Assembly: GCF_000379805.1 (NCBI RefSeq)
Contig: NZ_KB903543.1
Coordinates: 276,116-317,679 of the forward strand
Direction: 5' to 3'
Source: Lewinella cohaerens DSM 23179
GTDB taxonomy: Bacteria > Bacteroidota > Bacteroidia > Chitinophagales > Saprospiraceae
DNA: 41,564 bases
Position 1 is the stretch's first letter; every line of letters starts with the position of its first letter. This document shows, piece by piece, positions 8,598 through 17,141 of the stretch. Both the position numbers and the translations under genes were made by a program. Below the pieces are notes generated by a model. It did not search any database and was not told the DNA's origin. It saw nothing but the letters and a program-made list of their open reading frames with translations.

Positions 8598-9446
8598 CTA
8601 CATCTCCTCTTCCAAGGCTATCAAGTCTACTTCGTATAACTGGTAAAATTCTTCCACATAAGGCCGCCGATTGTAGTCCCTTTCGGCAAAAGCAAGTTTG
8701 GCTTGATCCAGGTAGCTACGTGCTTGTGCCTTACGGCCTTCCTCTGCATGAGTTTTAGCCAGCCAATACATCAAATCTGCATTGTAGTCTTCCAGGCTGA
8801 GGCCAGTTTCGAAGGACTGGATGGCCTCGTCGGGTTGTTTTAATCCTAGGTAGGCGATACCCCGAAAGAGGAAAGTTTCTGGCGCTATGTATTTAAAACC
8901 GGTAACACTCGTCTCATATTCGATATGCTGATCGAAGTAGTCAACGGCTTTCTTGTACTGCTCTAACTGTAGGTAACAAATACCCCGCATAAAGTCTACA
9001 CTGACCGATTGTGGATAGTCGACAACGCCGGGGGTAATGGTATCCAGACGATTAAAATCGGTGAGAGCACGTTCATAATCTCTGTAAAAATAAAGGTATA
9101 GGTAGCCTCTCCAGCCCATCCAGCCAAGAGGGTCGAGGTCAGCAGCTTTGCCGTAATAATGAGGAAAGGCCGAGGCTATACCCCGCTTGAGGTAAGGCAC
9201 TCCAATCTCGCGGTAAACGGTTGCGTTATTGGGGGCGAATCCCTTTGCTTCTTCCAATAACAGCTGACATCCAGGAGACCCCTGATAGTAACTGCCGATG
9301 CTTTCTGTAAGTTTTTTTGCGAGGGTTATCTGTTCTTCCTGTGTGAATGATTTTCGGTACCAATTATGACGCTGTTGCCCACAAGATGCGACTAACAACA
9401 CCAATAAAACTATACAACCAATGTAGCGTAGAAGTAAGGCATTCAT
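8598..9446 (-). CDS. TPR-repeat lipoprotein
   Basis: 282 residues. The N-terminus MNALLLRYIGCIVLLVLLVASC is a lipoprotein signal with lipobox VASC (Cys22). From about residue 70 to 260 there are helical repeats with TPR character, for example ALTDFNRLDTITPG, VDFMRGICYLQLEQYKKAVD and FLFRGIAYLGLKQPDEAIQS. TPR proteins act as protein-binding scaffolds; the partner is unknown. It converges with the T9SS protein gene, and another lipoprotein gene lies upstream on the same strand across 68 bp. Promoter elements were not identified. Confidence 0.85.
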   Translation of the reverse strand: MNALLLRYIGCIVLLVLLVASCGQQRHNWYRKSFTQEEQITLAKKLTESIGSYYQGSPGCQLLLEEAKGFAPNNATVYREIGVPYLKRGIASAFPHYYGKAADLDPLGWMGWRGYLYLYFYRDYERALTDFNRLDTITPGVVDYPQSVSVDFMRGICYLQLEQYKKAVDYFDQHIEYETSVTGFKYIAPETFLFRGIAYLGLKQPDEAIQSFETGLSLEDYNADLMYWLAKTHAEEGRKAQARSYLDQAKLAFAERDYNRRPYVEEFYQLYEVDLIALEEEM

Positions 9447-9514
9447 AATCTTCCGTAATTAGTTAATGATTTAGAATATTGGTTTCCCATCAAATAAAAA
9501 TTATCAACAAGCGC

Positions 9515-10636
9515 TTAAGGCAATATTTCTACCAATGCTCCATCACGGAACTTCAAGGTGAGATAAGCGTAAGTGTCAATCGCTTCTTCCCAAGCTACAG
9601 CGGCCTCCCAATCGTCAAGATTATAGATAATCTCAAAGCAATGCTGAACCAAAGGTGCAGGAAATTCCATCCGTTTAAAATCTAAACTGGCTTCTTCTGT
9701 TACAAATCGCCCGGCCTGTCCTTCACAATTGATCACAAAACGATAAGTAAGATAACCAGAGACTTCTTTGAAAAGGGAGGGGTCAAGCTGTTCACGAAAA
9801 ACTGCTTCTAGCCCGCGCTTCCCTGTACGGTAGCCTGCCTTAGGATTGCCATTGTAATAGTCATGAATCCATTCGTGAGGGTCACAAATTTTAAATTGAG
9901 TACTATTATCTAACGTACTTGCAGGGTTAATATATGCTACACGCTCGGGAGCAGAGGCCCTGCGTTTCAGAAAAGCCTTGCGGGGCATTTGCTCTACCAA
10001 TTCCATATTCCCGGTGCCTGTTTCCAGGTAAAGCTCCTGCTTATAGAGCCCCATCCCTGCCAGGTAAGTGCTCTGGATTTGGGTCTGATAAGTTTTGTCC
10101 TCTCGCTCAGCGTAGTCGTAATGCCGCTCTAATTCTTTATAGAAGACTTTAGCTGGCTGATTTTCAATCATGGTGTCTACTACATGTGTTTGGCGCATCA
10201 GCAATTGTTCCTCCGTCCCCCCGTTAAATGTTGTTTGCGTGGCTAACCGGGCAGTATCCCCTTGCCAATTAAGTAAAACAGGTTCTAAAATATTTATAAC
10301 GAAAGTGTCTTTTTGCCAGAATTGTTTTCCTTGTTCCAGAAACTCTTGATTATCTTTAAAATAAACTTGGCTGGTCTCAAGAGGCTCAAATCCCGCATTA
10401 TAAGATGTGATTTCTAGCCGATCATTTGCGTGAAGCTGATAAAGGTAATAGCGGATGTCTGTAGACTCCTCGTAGCCGTCAGCACTAGTAAAATGAAAAT
10501 AATATTTACTGACAACCCCCTTGCGGAGCAATTCTGTAGGGGGAAGATAATCGGCAGCAATTCCGAGAGGAGAAGGCGCGGTTTCGCAACCAAAGAAAAA
10601 ACAGGCAAAGCCTGACAAAAAGAGCAGGTATTTCAT
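9515..10636 (-). CDS. Predicted lipoprotein, possible TonB-C-like C-terminal domain
   Basis: 373 residues from the ATG at 10636, which opens a lipoprotein signal (MKYLLFLSGFACFFFGCETAP, Cys17). An upstream in-frame start at 10702 would bury this signal and is rejected. The middle part, from GIAADYLPPTELLRKG, is a beta-rich domain of about 220 residues seen in Bacteroidota lipoproteins. The last 90 residues (SGYLTYRFVINCEGQAGRF onwards) resemble the fold of TonB C-terminal domains, which also have a strand like RFVIN-x-x-G followed by a helix; I hold this loosely. No enzyme motif is seen. It is followed by the TPR lipoprotein gene on the same strand. Confidence 0.75.
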   Translation of the reverse strand: MKYLLFLSGFACFFFGCETAPSPLGIAADYLPPTELLRKGVVSKYYFHFTSADGYEESTDIRYYLYQLHANDRLEITSYNAGFEPLETSQVYFKDNQEFLEQGKQFWQKDTFVINILEPVLLNWQGDTARLATQTTFNGGTEEQLLMRQTHVVDTMIENQPAKVFYKELERHYDYAEREDKTYQTQIQSTYLAGMGLYKQELYLETGTGNMELVEQMPRKAFLKRRASAPERVAYINPASTLDNSTQFKICDPHEWIHDYYNGNPKAGYRTGKRGLEAVFREQLDPSLFKEVSGYLTYRFVINCEGQAGRFVTEEASLDFKRMEFPAPLVQHCFEIIYNLDDWEAAVAWEEAIDTYAYLTLKFRDGALVEILP

Positions 10637-10725
10637 TGGAAAAGAGGCAGCACAAAAATAAATTGAGCATTCGTTCTTCAAATGAATGACTAAGCGGTTC
10701 ATTTCAAGCGTGTTAATTATTTGAA

Positions 10726-10754
10726 AAACTTAGAGAAGGCTAAGTTTGTTTTTT
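10726..10754 (-). terminator. Bidirectional hairpin terminator, probably of hpt
   Basis: aaacttag (10726-10733) pairs with ctaagttt (10740-10747) across a 6-nt loop. Read on the minus strand it is followed by a U-run, and on the plus strand by gtttttt. It lies 118 bp past the hpt stop, so it is the likely end of the hpt transcript. Confidence 0.55.
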
Positions 10755-10864
10755 GCGCAATACACAGATGGATTACTCACGAAAAGTAATCACTTTTTTG
10801 CCCGCAAAAAGAAAGAGACGTTCTACTTAACAATCTATTAGCAGAATAAGCTAGCAGCCTACCC

Positions 10865-11416
10865 TTATTTCGGATCTTCTGCCAGTTGATAGATCGACCG
10901 AATGTTTCTCCCTAGTCCATTATAATCCAAGCCGTATCCAACGACAAACTTAGGCGGAATGGAGAACCCCACGTGATCAATCTTAACTTCTTTTTGTAGC
11001 ATCTCTGGTTTCACCAACAGGCTTACCAAACTAATAGAACGGGGTTGCTGAGCCTCAAGGATAGGGAGGAAACGATTCATTGTATGCCCACTATCGACAA
11101 TATCTTCGACGATGATAATATCACGCCCTTGAACCTCCTCAGGCGTAGGGCCAAGAATAATTTTTACATCCTGGGTCGTTTCTGTACCAATGTAAGATTG
11201 GGTTCGGACAAAACTCACCTCTGCCGGGCCGTCAAAATACCGGACTAGGTCTGTTGCAAAAACAAAGGCACCTTTCAGCATCACCATGAATACCGGCTTG
11301 CGGCCAGCATATTCTTTACTGAGTAGTTTTCCTATTTCTGCTACCCTTTGCTGAATCGTTTCCTCTGTCAGGTAAGGTTTAAAACGAAAGTCGTAGAGCT
11401 GTATGAGTTCGGTCAT
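10865..11416 (-). CDS. hpt: Hypoxanthine phosphoribosyltransferase
   Basis: 183 residues, a normal length for the family. It salvages hypoxanthine (and often guanine) by joining it to PRPP to give IMP or GMP in the cytoplasm. The PRPP-binding loop IIIVEDIVDSGHTM (about 100-113) has the two acidic residues and the small-residue loop expected. LKGAF (48-52) matches the pyrophosphate-binding loop, and VGYGLDYNGLGRNI near the C-terminus contains the conserved metal- and base-binding region (VGYGLDY). It is transcribed alone. The 166 bp upstream hold three dyads (see repeats), which may regulate it or end the upstream peptidase transcript. Confidence 0.95.
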   Translation of the reverse strand: MTELIQLYDFRFKPYLTEETIQQRVAEIGKLLSKEYAGRKPVFMVMLKGAFVFATDLVRYFDGPAEVSFVRTQSYIGTETTQDVKIILGPTPEEVQGRDIIIVEDIVDSGHTMNRFLPILEAQQPRSISLVSLLVKPEMLQKEVKIDHVGFSIPPKFVVGYGLDYNGLGRNIRSIYQLAEDPK

Positions 11417-11435
11417 TACTGGGGCTTTTAGTACT

Positions 11436-11455
11436 GCAAGTTTAGTAAAACTTGC
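11436..11455. repeat. Perfect 8-bp inverted repeat in the hpt leader
   Basis: gcaagttt and aaacttgc with the loop agta, 20 bp before the hpt start codon. On the minus strand the right side also reads taaacttg, one base from a TAnnTTTG box, so the dyad may overlap the promoter or form a leader hairpin. Confidence 0.5.
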
Positions 11456-11471
11456 TTTCTACTCCAACTGT

Positions 11472-11494
11472 TTAACCAGTCTTTTGGTTTAAGC
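11472..11494. repeat. Direct repeat copy 1 with internal dyad
   Basis: This 23-bp element matches 11522-11544 in 22 of 23 bases, with start points exactly 50 bp apart. Each copy has internal dyad symmetry around ccttttgg-type sequence (aacca/tggtt), so each could form a small hairpin or bind a dimeric regulator. It sits between the peptidase stop and the hpt start. Confidence 0.6.
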
Positions 11495-11521
11495 CCACCT
11501 TCTTACTTTTATAAAGACCAG

Positions 11522-11544
11522 TTAACCAATCTTTTGGTTTAAGC
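11522..11544. repeat. Direct repeat copy 2 with internal dyad
   Basis: Partner of 11472-11494, with one base different (a for g at the eighth position). On the minus strand it reads aaccaa-aaga-ttggtt, a 6-bp hairpin 39 bp past the peptidase stop codon. Confidence 0.6.
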
Positions 11545-11582
11545 ACCTCAAGCCCTGAAATTACACGCCTCTGAAACTGTAA

Positions 11583-12986
11583 TTATTTCAACCCATATTT
11601 ATCCAGCAAGTAGACCAAAGCCGTAATAGAAGCTGCCCCTAATTCCAGTTCCCGCTTATTGACGGCTTCAAAAGTATCAATTGCTGTATGGTGATAATCA
11701 AAATAGCGCTGTGAGTCTGGTTCAAACCCAATCAGTAAACCTTGCTGTATCTTGAGTCCAGAAATATCAGCACCGCTTCCTCCCTTTTTCAAGCCAAGCC
11801 CGTAGGGTTCTAAAAGTGGCAGCCACTCATAGACTTGTTGAAACTTTGATGTAAACACATTGTCGTCAGCATCAAAGGTGAAGCCGCGAGGAGTAAAACC
11901 GCCTCGATCTGATTCAATAGCCGCCATGTGGTACTCTTCGGCATCATTAGAGGCCTTCCAGTAGGCACGAGCACCGCCCAGGCCACTTTCTTCATTCATA
12001 AAAAGAACACAGCGAATGGTACGCTGAGGCTGGTAATTCATTTTTTTGAGCAATTCAATAACCTGCATCGCGTGTACACAACCCGCTCCGTCATCATGCG
12101 CTCCTTCACCAACATCCCAAGAATCGAGGTGACCACCAATAAGTATGATTTCATCAGGGTAGGTGCTGCCTCGAATCTCACCTATAACATTATAGGAGGT
12201 GGCCGGTGGTCTAGGCTCGCAAGTGGAACGCACAAAAACATTGACCTCTTCTTTTTTGAGCAAACGACTCAGTAGTTCAGCATCATTAGTACTAATCGCA
12301 AAAGCAGGAATAGGAGTAACACCTTCCTTGTACCCCATTGCTCCTGTGTGAGGAATATTATCAAGGCGAGTAGTCATGGAACGAACTAAGGTAGCTACCG
12401 CCCCATACTCCGACGCTTTAGAAGCGCCGATGCCACGCTGATCGACAGCACCTCCGTAAGCCGAGAAGGTATTCATTTGGGTAGGATCCATCGGGCGATT
12501 ATAAAAAACGATTTTGCCAGCAAGTTGCTCTCTTCCTAACTTTTCTAGTTCATCCAAGCTTTGTACCTCTACAACACCAGCGACCAAGCCATCAGGACCA
12601 GTGCCTACACTGTGCCCCAAAGCAAGTGCATGAAGCTCCTGGGTGCCAATTTGCTCAGAGTTTACAATTCGCACCTGCTCTTCTTCACCTCTCACCCAGG
12701 TCGGCACAGTACATTCTTCTAAATACACCGCATCCATTCCTAAAGTATCTAATATATGCTGGCCATAAGCAACCGCAGCTACAGACTGGGGCGAACCGGC
12801 CAATCTGCCCCCTACCTCTTTGGTTAGATGGTAAAGCCATTGGTAACAGGAACCTTCCGTAAGTGCTTTATTATAGATTTCACGAATCGTTCTTGCGTCT
12901 TCTTCTTGCTGGATTTCCTGAGCGTTCAATAACGGTGCGGTAGCACCAAATAGTAGTAACCCGAAAAAAATTGACTTTATTTTCAT
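11583..12986 (-). CDS. Secreted M28 family metallopeptidase (carboxypeptidase Q-like)
   Basis: 467 residues from the ATG at 12986; a start 36 bp upstream would put 12 extra residues ahead of the signal peptide MKIKSIFFGLLLFGATAPLLNAQ. A protease-associated domain is likely between about 120 and 250. The di-zinc catalytic part shows GGHLDSWD (His at about 286), HDDGAG, MNEESG, ESDRGG and a late DYHHTAIDT, in the order expected of M28 aminopeptidases and carboxypeptidase Q. It should act in the periplasm or outside the cell on peptides; the specificity is unknown. It has no C-terminal T9SS domain. It lies on the same strand as hpt, 166 bp upstream of it. Confidence 0.92.
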   Translation of the reverse strand: MKIKSIFFGLLLFGATAPLLNAQEIQQEEDARTIREIYNKALTEGSCYQWLYHLTKEVGGRLAGSPQSVAAVAYGQHILDTLGMDAVYLEECTVPTWVRGEEEQVRIVNSEQIGTQELHALALGHSVGTGPDGLVAGVVEVQSLDELEKLGREQLAGKIVFYNRPMDPTQMNTFSAYGGAVDQRGIGASKASEYGAVATLVRSMTTRLDNIPHTGAMGYKEGVTPIPAFAISTNDAELLSRLLKKEEVNVFVRSTCEPRPPATSYNVIGEIRGSTYPDEIILIGGHLDSWDVGEGAHDDGAGCVHAMQVIELLKKMNYQPQRTIRCVLFMNEESGLGGARAYWKASNDAEEYHMAAIESDRGGFTPRGFTFDADDNVFTSKFQQVYEWLPLLEPYGLGLKKGGSGADISGLKIQQGLLIGFEPDSQRYFDYHHTAIDTFEAVNKRELELGAASITALVYLLDKYGLK

Positions 12987-13022
12987 CTTTTTGGAATAGT
13001 AGAAAAATGAGTTAAACGACAC

Positions 13023-13269
13023 TCCCTGCTTCTAACTAACTGATAACTAGACACTAGAGAATACCCGGTGAATTTAGAGAATTATTCCGCATTTCTTTCA
13101 TCAGCAAAATTTAATTTGATCAAAATGCTTAATTCTTGCAAAAACTCGTCATTCCAACAATCAACACTAGCACTAAAACCGATTAATCTTTTACAAAAAA
13201 GATGATCTCTTCAATTTTGTCATAAGCTTATAGATCGTAAAAAGCGAAGAGGTGATGGATGTGGAGTAA
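13023..13269. other. AT-rich intergenic region
   Basis: No coding sequence recognised. It should contain the promoter of the minus-strand M28 peptidase gene. The part to its right (13270-13445) holds a probable small RNA gene with its own promoter and terminator. Confidence 0.4.
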
Positions 13270-13300
13270 TTGTATTTTGTACAATAACTTCCTATATTTG
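13270..13300 (+). promoter_or_regulatory. Bacteroidota-type promoter of a small RNA
   Basis: TTG at 13270-13272, a 20-bp spacer, then TATATTTG at 13293-13300. This fits the known TTG-N17-23-TAnnTTTG promoter without mismatch and predicts transcription from about 13305-13307. No protein gene follows on the plus strand for over 4 kb. Confidence 0.7.
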
Positions 13301-13305
13301 TTTCA

Positions 13306-13445
13306 TCATCAGAAAGGACATAGGTCTTTTCTACGATATAATTTGGTTTTATTTGGTTAGGGCTGAGGTAGTGCTGTGGTGGCGCTGCCTCTTTTTGATG
13401 ACAGCGCTTTGTTTCTTTAACAGAAAACAAAGCGCTGTTTTTTTT
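13306..13445 (+). ncRNA. Candidate small RNA of about 140 nt
   Basis: A transcript from the promoter at 13270-13300 would fold into three successive hairpins. The first is 13311-13332 (9 bp with one G-U, loop ATAG). The second is 13366-13390 (9 bp with two G-U, 7-nt loop). The third is 13401-13438 (14 perfect bp) followed by eight Ts, a strong intrinsic terminator. Between the first two lies a single-stranded U-rich part with atttggtt twice (13341-13348 and 13351-13358), a possible base-pairing region. No start codon with a sensible reading frame exists. It lies between two minus-strand genes, so it is not a leader of either. I do not recognise it as 6S, SRP RNA, tmRNA or a riboswitch class. 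Confidence 0.65.
13401..13445 (+). terminator. Strong intrinsic terminator of the candidate small RNA
   Basis: Perfect 14-bp arms acagcgctttgttt (13401-13414) and its complement (13425-13438), a 10-nt loop, and a run of eight T (13438-13445). The T-run is on the plus strand only, and no plus-strand protein gene precedes it. Confidence 0.85.
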
Positions 13446-13446
13446 G

Positions 13447-14052
13447 CTACAAACTCCACGCCTTACCTACGTCGCTGAGTGGAATACAACCTTGATAAGG
13501 CCCTGGGATGGGGTCGTAAGCCAACACTTCGGTCCCCACCTTTTCAGACGCAAAGTAACTATTAATCGCCAAGGATTTTAAATCCAACCACCAGGGCTGC
13601 TTCTCCTCTAATTCATCTTTATCTAAATCCTGCTCCTCCAGACTTTCCGCAGTCGCAATAGATTCTTTGTCCAACACATTAAGCAACCGGAGCTGATCTT
13701 CAGCTGATAAACTGTGGTAGGGCTTGCGTTCTGAATCCTGAATACTCGATAACCAGGATTGAAAACCATCGACCATTTTCTGACGGTCTTCCTCCTCTGT
13801 GTATTTGTCTAGAACAAGGTCTATGAATTCTGGCACTCCAACTTCCAGTGCACCAGGGGTATCTGTTTTTGGAAGCATCGTGTCTACGACTGCTTTCAAA
13901 TTGAGATAGGTATCCTCAGAAAGAAAAGAAGGCATATAATCCGGTGCAGCAGGCTCTGCTTTGCAACCACTCAAGAAGGCGCTTGTCAAAGGAGCTGTAA
14001 TGGCGTAACCCGTAACGTATGCTGTATATTTTAGGATAGCTCTGCGATCCAT
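13447..14052 (-). CDS. Gluconate 2-dehydrogenase subunit 3-like small subunit (Tat lipoprotein)
   Basis: 201 residues. The N-terminus MDRRAILKYTAYVTGYAIT carries a twin-arginine-like DRR motif, a hydrophobic stretch and a lipobox ending in Cys30 (FLSGC), so it is probably exported folded and lipidated. The body (NLKAVVDTMLPKTDTPGALEVGVPEFID, written here in two parts: NLKAVVDTMLPKTDTPGALE, then VGVPEFID) is characteristic of the small-subunit family paired with membrane-bound GMC dehydrogenases. It probably chaperones or co-exports the flavoprotein encoded just upstream (14073-15797), with a 20-bp gap in one operon. The stop codon lies one base past the T-run of the small RNA terminator on the opposite strand. 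Confidence 0.88.
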   Translation of the reverse strand: MDRRAILKYTAYVTGYAITAPLTSAFLSGCKAEPAAPDYMPSFLSEDTYLNLKAVVDTMLPKTDTPGALEVGVPEFIDLVLDKYTEEEDRQKMVDGFQSWLSSIQDSERKPYHSLSAEDQLRLLNVLDKESIATAESLEEQDLDKDELEEKQPWWLDLKSLAINSYFASEKVGTEVLAYDPIPGPYQGCIPLSDVGKAWSL

Positions 14053-14072
14053 AAGTTTAGTTTTTTACTGGT

Positions 14073-15797
14073 TTAAAGGTTCATTTTCTTCAACTCACTT
14101 ACAGCGTAATCCGCTGCTCGGGCAGTAAGAGCCATATATGTAAGCGAAGGGTTCTGGCAGGCTGCCGAGGTCATGGCCGCACCATCGGTAACGAATACAT
14201 TAGGAGCTTCCCAAACCTGGTTCCATTTATTGAGCACGCTGGTTTTGGGATCACGCCCCATACGAGCCGTTCCCATTTCGTGGATACCGAGACCAGGGTA
14301 AGAGCCATCATCGTAGGTTTCAATGTCTTTGAAACCAGCTGCTTCTAGCATTTCTGCCGCACTGGCCGCCATATCCTTACGCATGGCCATTTCATTGCCC
14401 TTAAACTCCGCATCCATAGTCAACGTAGGTAACCCGTGAATGTCTTTGACATCATGATTAAGGTAAACACGATTATCTTCATAAGGAAGGCATTCACCAA
14501 AGCCATTCATCCCCAGTTGCCAAGGGCCAGGCTGTACCAGGGCATCCTTAAAGTCAGCGCCTACGGTCATTTCTAGTTCTTTGACACCACGCATCCAGTT
14601 GGTTCGGCTAGCGCCTCCTTGGTAGCCGAATCCCCGAATATAATCTTTGCGCTTACTCGCATCATCTATGTTTCGGAAACGAGGAATATAAAAGCCATTC
14701 GGACGGCGGCCTTTATAATACATGTCTTCAAACCCTTCGTAACGCCCGCGAGCACCTACCTTAAAGTGGTGATCCATAAGGTTACGGCCCAATTGGCCAC
14801 TGCTACTGCCAAGGCCTTCGGGCATATCTTCGGTTTGAGAATTCATCAAGATGAAGGTACTGCCCAATGCCGAGGCACATAGGAAAACGATTTTGGCAAA
14901 AAACTCATGCTGCTCGCCGGTCTCACCATCAATCACTCTTACTCCCTTGGCTTTGCCTGTCTCTTTATCCATAATGATGGAATGAACGACCGAATGAGGA
15001 CGCAAGGTCATATTTCCCGTTGCTTCAGCAGCAGGTAAAGTAGAAGCATTACTGCTAAAATAGGCACCGAAAGGACAGCCCCGCATACAACGATTCCGGG
15101 ATTGGCACTTTCCTCTTGTCCCGTGAATAGCTGGATTAGGCTCCGTTAGATGAGCGGTACGGCCAATGGTCAGTAAGCGACCATCAAAGTTGGTAGCCAT
15201 ACTTTTTTTAAGCTCTTTTTCTACACAGTTGAGCTCCATAGGTGGCAAAAAGTTGCCATCAGGTAGATGGGCTAAGCCTTCGGCTTGGCCACTGATGCCG
15301 GCAAAGGTTTCTACATAATTGTACCAAGGAGCCATGTCTGCATAACGAATAGGCCAATCTACAGCGATACCATCACGTTCATTGGCCGCAAAATCGAGGT
15401 CACTAAGGCGATAACTTTGGCGCCCCCACATGAGAGAACGACCACCTGTATGGTAGCCTCGTATCCAGTCAAAGCGTTTTACTTCACTGTATGGATGCTC
15501 GCTGTCTTTAACGAAAAAATGCTTGCGTGACTTCCGAACGGTATAACCAGTGCGATCCTGTTTAGGATAATGCTCAGCTACCTCTTCGGGTGGGACCCTG
15601 TCCCCGCCTTCATAATCCCAGGGGTCATCCCCTGCAGTTGGATATTCACCGTGTCGGACATTACGGCCGCGCTCCAGCACCAATGTTTTTAAGCCTTTTT
15701 GACTGAGCTCTTTGGCAGCCCAACCTCCACTAATCCCCGAACCTACTACGATCGCATCGTACGTAACTTCGGCCTTCCCCTGTGAATTGAAAAACAT
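14073..15797 (-). CDS. GMC family FAD-dependent oxidoreductase (large subunit)
   Basis: 574 residues. It oxidises an alcohol or sugar using FAD. The dinucleotide fold starts VVGSGISGGWAAKEL (about 17-31). A cysteine cluster RCMRGCPFGAYFSSNA lies mid-protein, near residue 240, as in other GMC enzymes of this subgroup. The C-terminal catalytic pair appears as the His of IHEMGTARMG and the Asn of ACQNPSLTYMALTARAA. It has no signal peptide of its own, which fits export together with the Tat-bearing small subunit encoded immediately downstream. The substrate is not predictable from sequence; relatives are annotated as glucose, fructose or gluconate dehydrogenases. Confidence 0.92.
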   Translation of the reverse strand: MFFNSQGKAEVTYDAIVVGSGISGGWAAKELSQKGLKTLVLERGRNVRHGEYPTAGDDPWDYEGGDRVPPEEVAEHYPKQDRTGYTVRKSRKHFFVKDSEHPYSEVKRFDWIRGYHTGGRSLMWGRQSYRLSDLDFAANERDGIAVDWPIRYADMAPWYNYVETFAGISGQAEGLAHLPDGNFLPPMELNCVEKELKKSMATNFDGRLLTIGRTAHLTEPNPAIHGTRGKCQSRNRCMRGCPFGAYFSSNASTLPAAEATGNMTLRPHSVVHSIIMDKETGKAKGVRVIDGETGEQHEFFAKIVFLCASALGSTFILMNSQTEDMPEGLGSSSGQLGRNLMDHHFKVGARGRYEGFEDMYYKGRRPNGFYIPRFRNIDDASKRKDYIRGFGYQGGASRTNWMRGVKELEMTVGADFKDALVQPGPWQLGMNGFGECLPYEDNRVYLNHDVKDIHGLPTLTMDAEFKGNEMAMRKDMAASAAEMLEAAGFKDIETYDDGSYPGLGIHEMGTARMGRDPKTSVLNKWNQVWEAPNVFVTDGAAMTSAACQNPSLTYMALTARAADYAVSELKKMNL

Positions 15798-15895
15798 ATG
15801 TAAATCGTGTTAAATCCATCAAAAATTTCGCCCAAACACTAAGGTATAAATTAATGTGTGATTTTTACACGAAGCAACATAAATGATTTGGTTTC

Positions 15896-17050
15896 CTAGT
15901 CGACAATAAGGACTGTCTCAGGAAGGAAAATTCGACCATCTTGGTTACCGTAACCAACATAGCCATCAGGGTGAACGAGTCGGAAATAATAGCTAAATTC
16001 AGTAATACTCGTGAAAACAGCCGGAAAAATCTGATATCCACGGTAATTCGCCAATCCTATTACTTCACCTTTATAGAGATAAGCTAATTGCTCATAACGA
16101 GCAGATCGCTGCCATTTTATACGGTCGTATTTAGCAGGTGTTGCTGCTACGCCATTGTGGGCCCAGAAACCAAACTTACCATCCTTCTCCACGAGAATGT
16201 AACCCAACTGAGAGCGATTGTAACCCTGGATTATTGTTGTTTTTTCAATATTGTATTCCTCTGGAACGGTGACGCGTTCTGTCTCACTTCCGTTTTTGGC
16301 AAGAACAACATCGATCCCTCCTCCAGGATTTCGTTGACGGTTAATTTCCAATCGCGGGGCGGCATCTTCATCAACGCTCTGATCTTCAAAAACCATGTCG
16401 TCTCCCCACATTTCCAGTTCTTCTTCTTTTTCCCGCATTTCCTCAAACGGTAGCGCTTCGCCAAAGGCATCTATATAGCGATCTTCACCATTCAGCGTAA
16501 GCTTATAGTCGGGATAGTCTGAATAGTCATCCAGTAGTTTAACCTTATCATAAATACAAGGAGCGATAAGCTTACCTTCACCATTGATAACTCCCCATCG
16601 GTCATTGATAGCTACTGCGGCCAGCGCTACTTTTCTACCGTCAAAGTCTGTTACTGCTGTAAATTTGGGCTTGGCCAACCACTTCGCTTTTGCCCCTTCT
16701 GTATGGAGTAATCCAAACTTTCCCTTACGCAAAGCCCAGTGGTTGTTCTTGGCATAGTACTGCATTCTCCCAATGCTATCCAGCTTGGGTTTAGCAAGCC
16801 AGGCTCCATCCGTCTTTAGTAAACCATAACGGCTATTGTCAATAACAATAGCATAACTCCCCGTTGAGCTAGCATGATTAAAAAAACCAATACTATCCAA
16901 TTCAGGAGCCATTACCAAGGCGCGGTTTTCATCAACGATACCCCATTCGTTTTGGTAAGAAAAAGGATAAACCTTAGGAGCCTTCTGAGCAATCAAAGTC
17001 GTGCTCCAAAAGACAACACATAACAATAGGAAAGTAAAATAGTGACGCAT
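15896..17050 (-). CDS. Secreted WG-repeat protein
   Basis: 384 residues, with the signal peptide MRHYFTFLLLCVVFWSTTLIAQ. It carries repeated WG-type units, each with a core such as NEWGIVDENRALVMAPELDS, RYGLLKTDGAWLAKPKLDS, DRWGVINGEGKLIAPCIYD and GKFGFWAHNGVAATPAKYD. An acidic stretch rich in Glu and Asp interrupts them at about 205-235. WG repeats form beta-rich, probably protein-binding modules of unknown function, common in Bacteroidota. The gene is probably transcribed alone: 98 bp separate it from the GMC gene and 91 bp from the phosphatase gene. Confidence 0.88.
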   Translation of the reverse strand: MRHYFTFLLLCVVFWSTTLIAQKAPKVYPFSYQNEWGIVDENRALVMAPELDSIGFFNHASSTGSYAIVIDNSRYGLLKTDGAWLAKPKLDSIGRMQYYAKNNHWALRKGKFGLLHTEGAKAKWLAKPKFTAVTDFDGRKVALAAVAINDRWGVINGEGKLIAPCIYDKVKLLDDYSDYPDYKLTLNGEDRYIDAFGEALPFEEMREKEEELEMWGDDMVFEDQSVDEDAAPRLEINRQRNPGGGIDVVLAKNGSETERVTVPEEYNIEKTTIIQGYNRSQLGYILVEKDGKFGFWAHNGVAATPAKYDRIKWQRSARYEQLAYLYKGEVIGLANYRGYQIFPAVFTSITEFSYYFRLVHPDGYVGYGNQDGRIFLPETVLIVD

Positions 17051-17141
17051 ACTTTTTTGATATTCATTGCGAATGTGCCATAAAGGTAATCGTAAGCAAT
17101 AAAAATTGCCAACGCAAGGAAAAATCAGCTACTTGACACAA

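Noticed and set aside
10771-10799. Hairpin gattact/agtaatc followed by a T-run, as a plus-strand terminator
   Set aside because: No plus-strand transcript is expected here; the stem is short and AT-rich, so chance is likely.
13191-13430. 79-residue minus-strand open frame over the candidate small RNA
   Set aside because: No family features, and it crosses the promoter and the terminator hairpin of the plus-strand small RNA.
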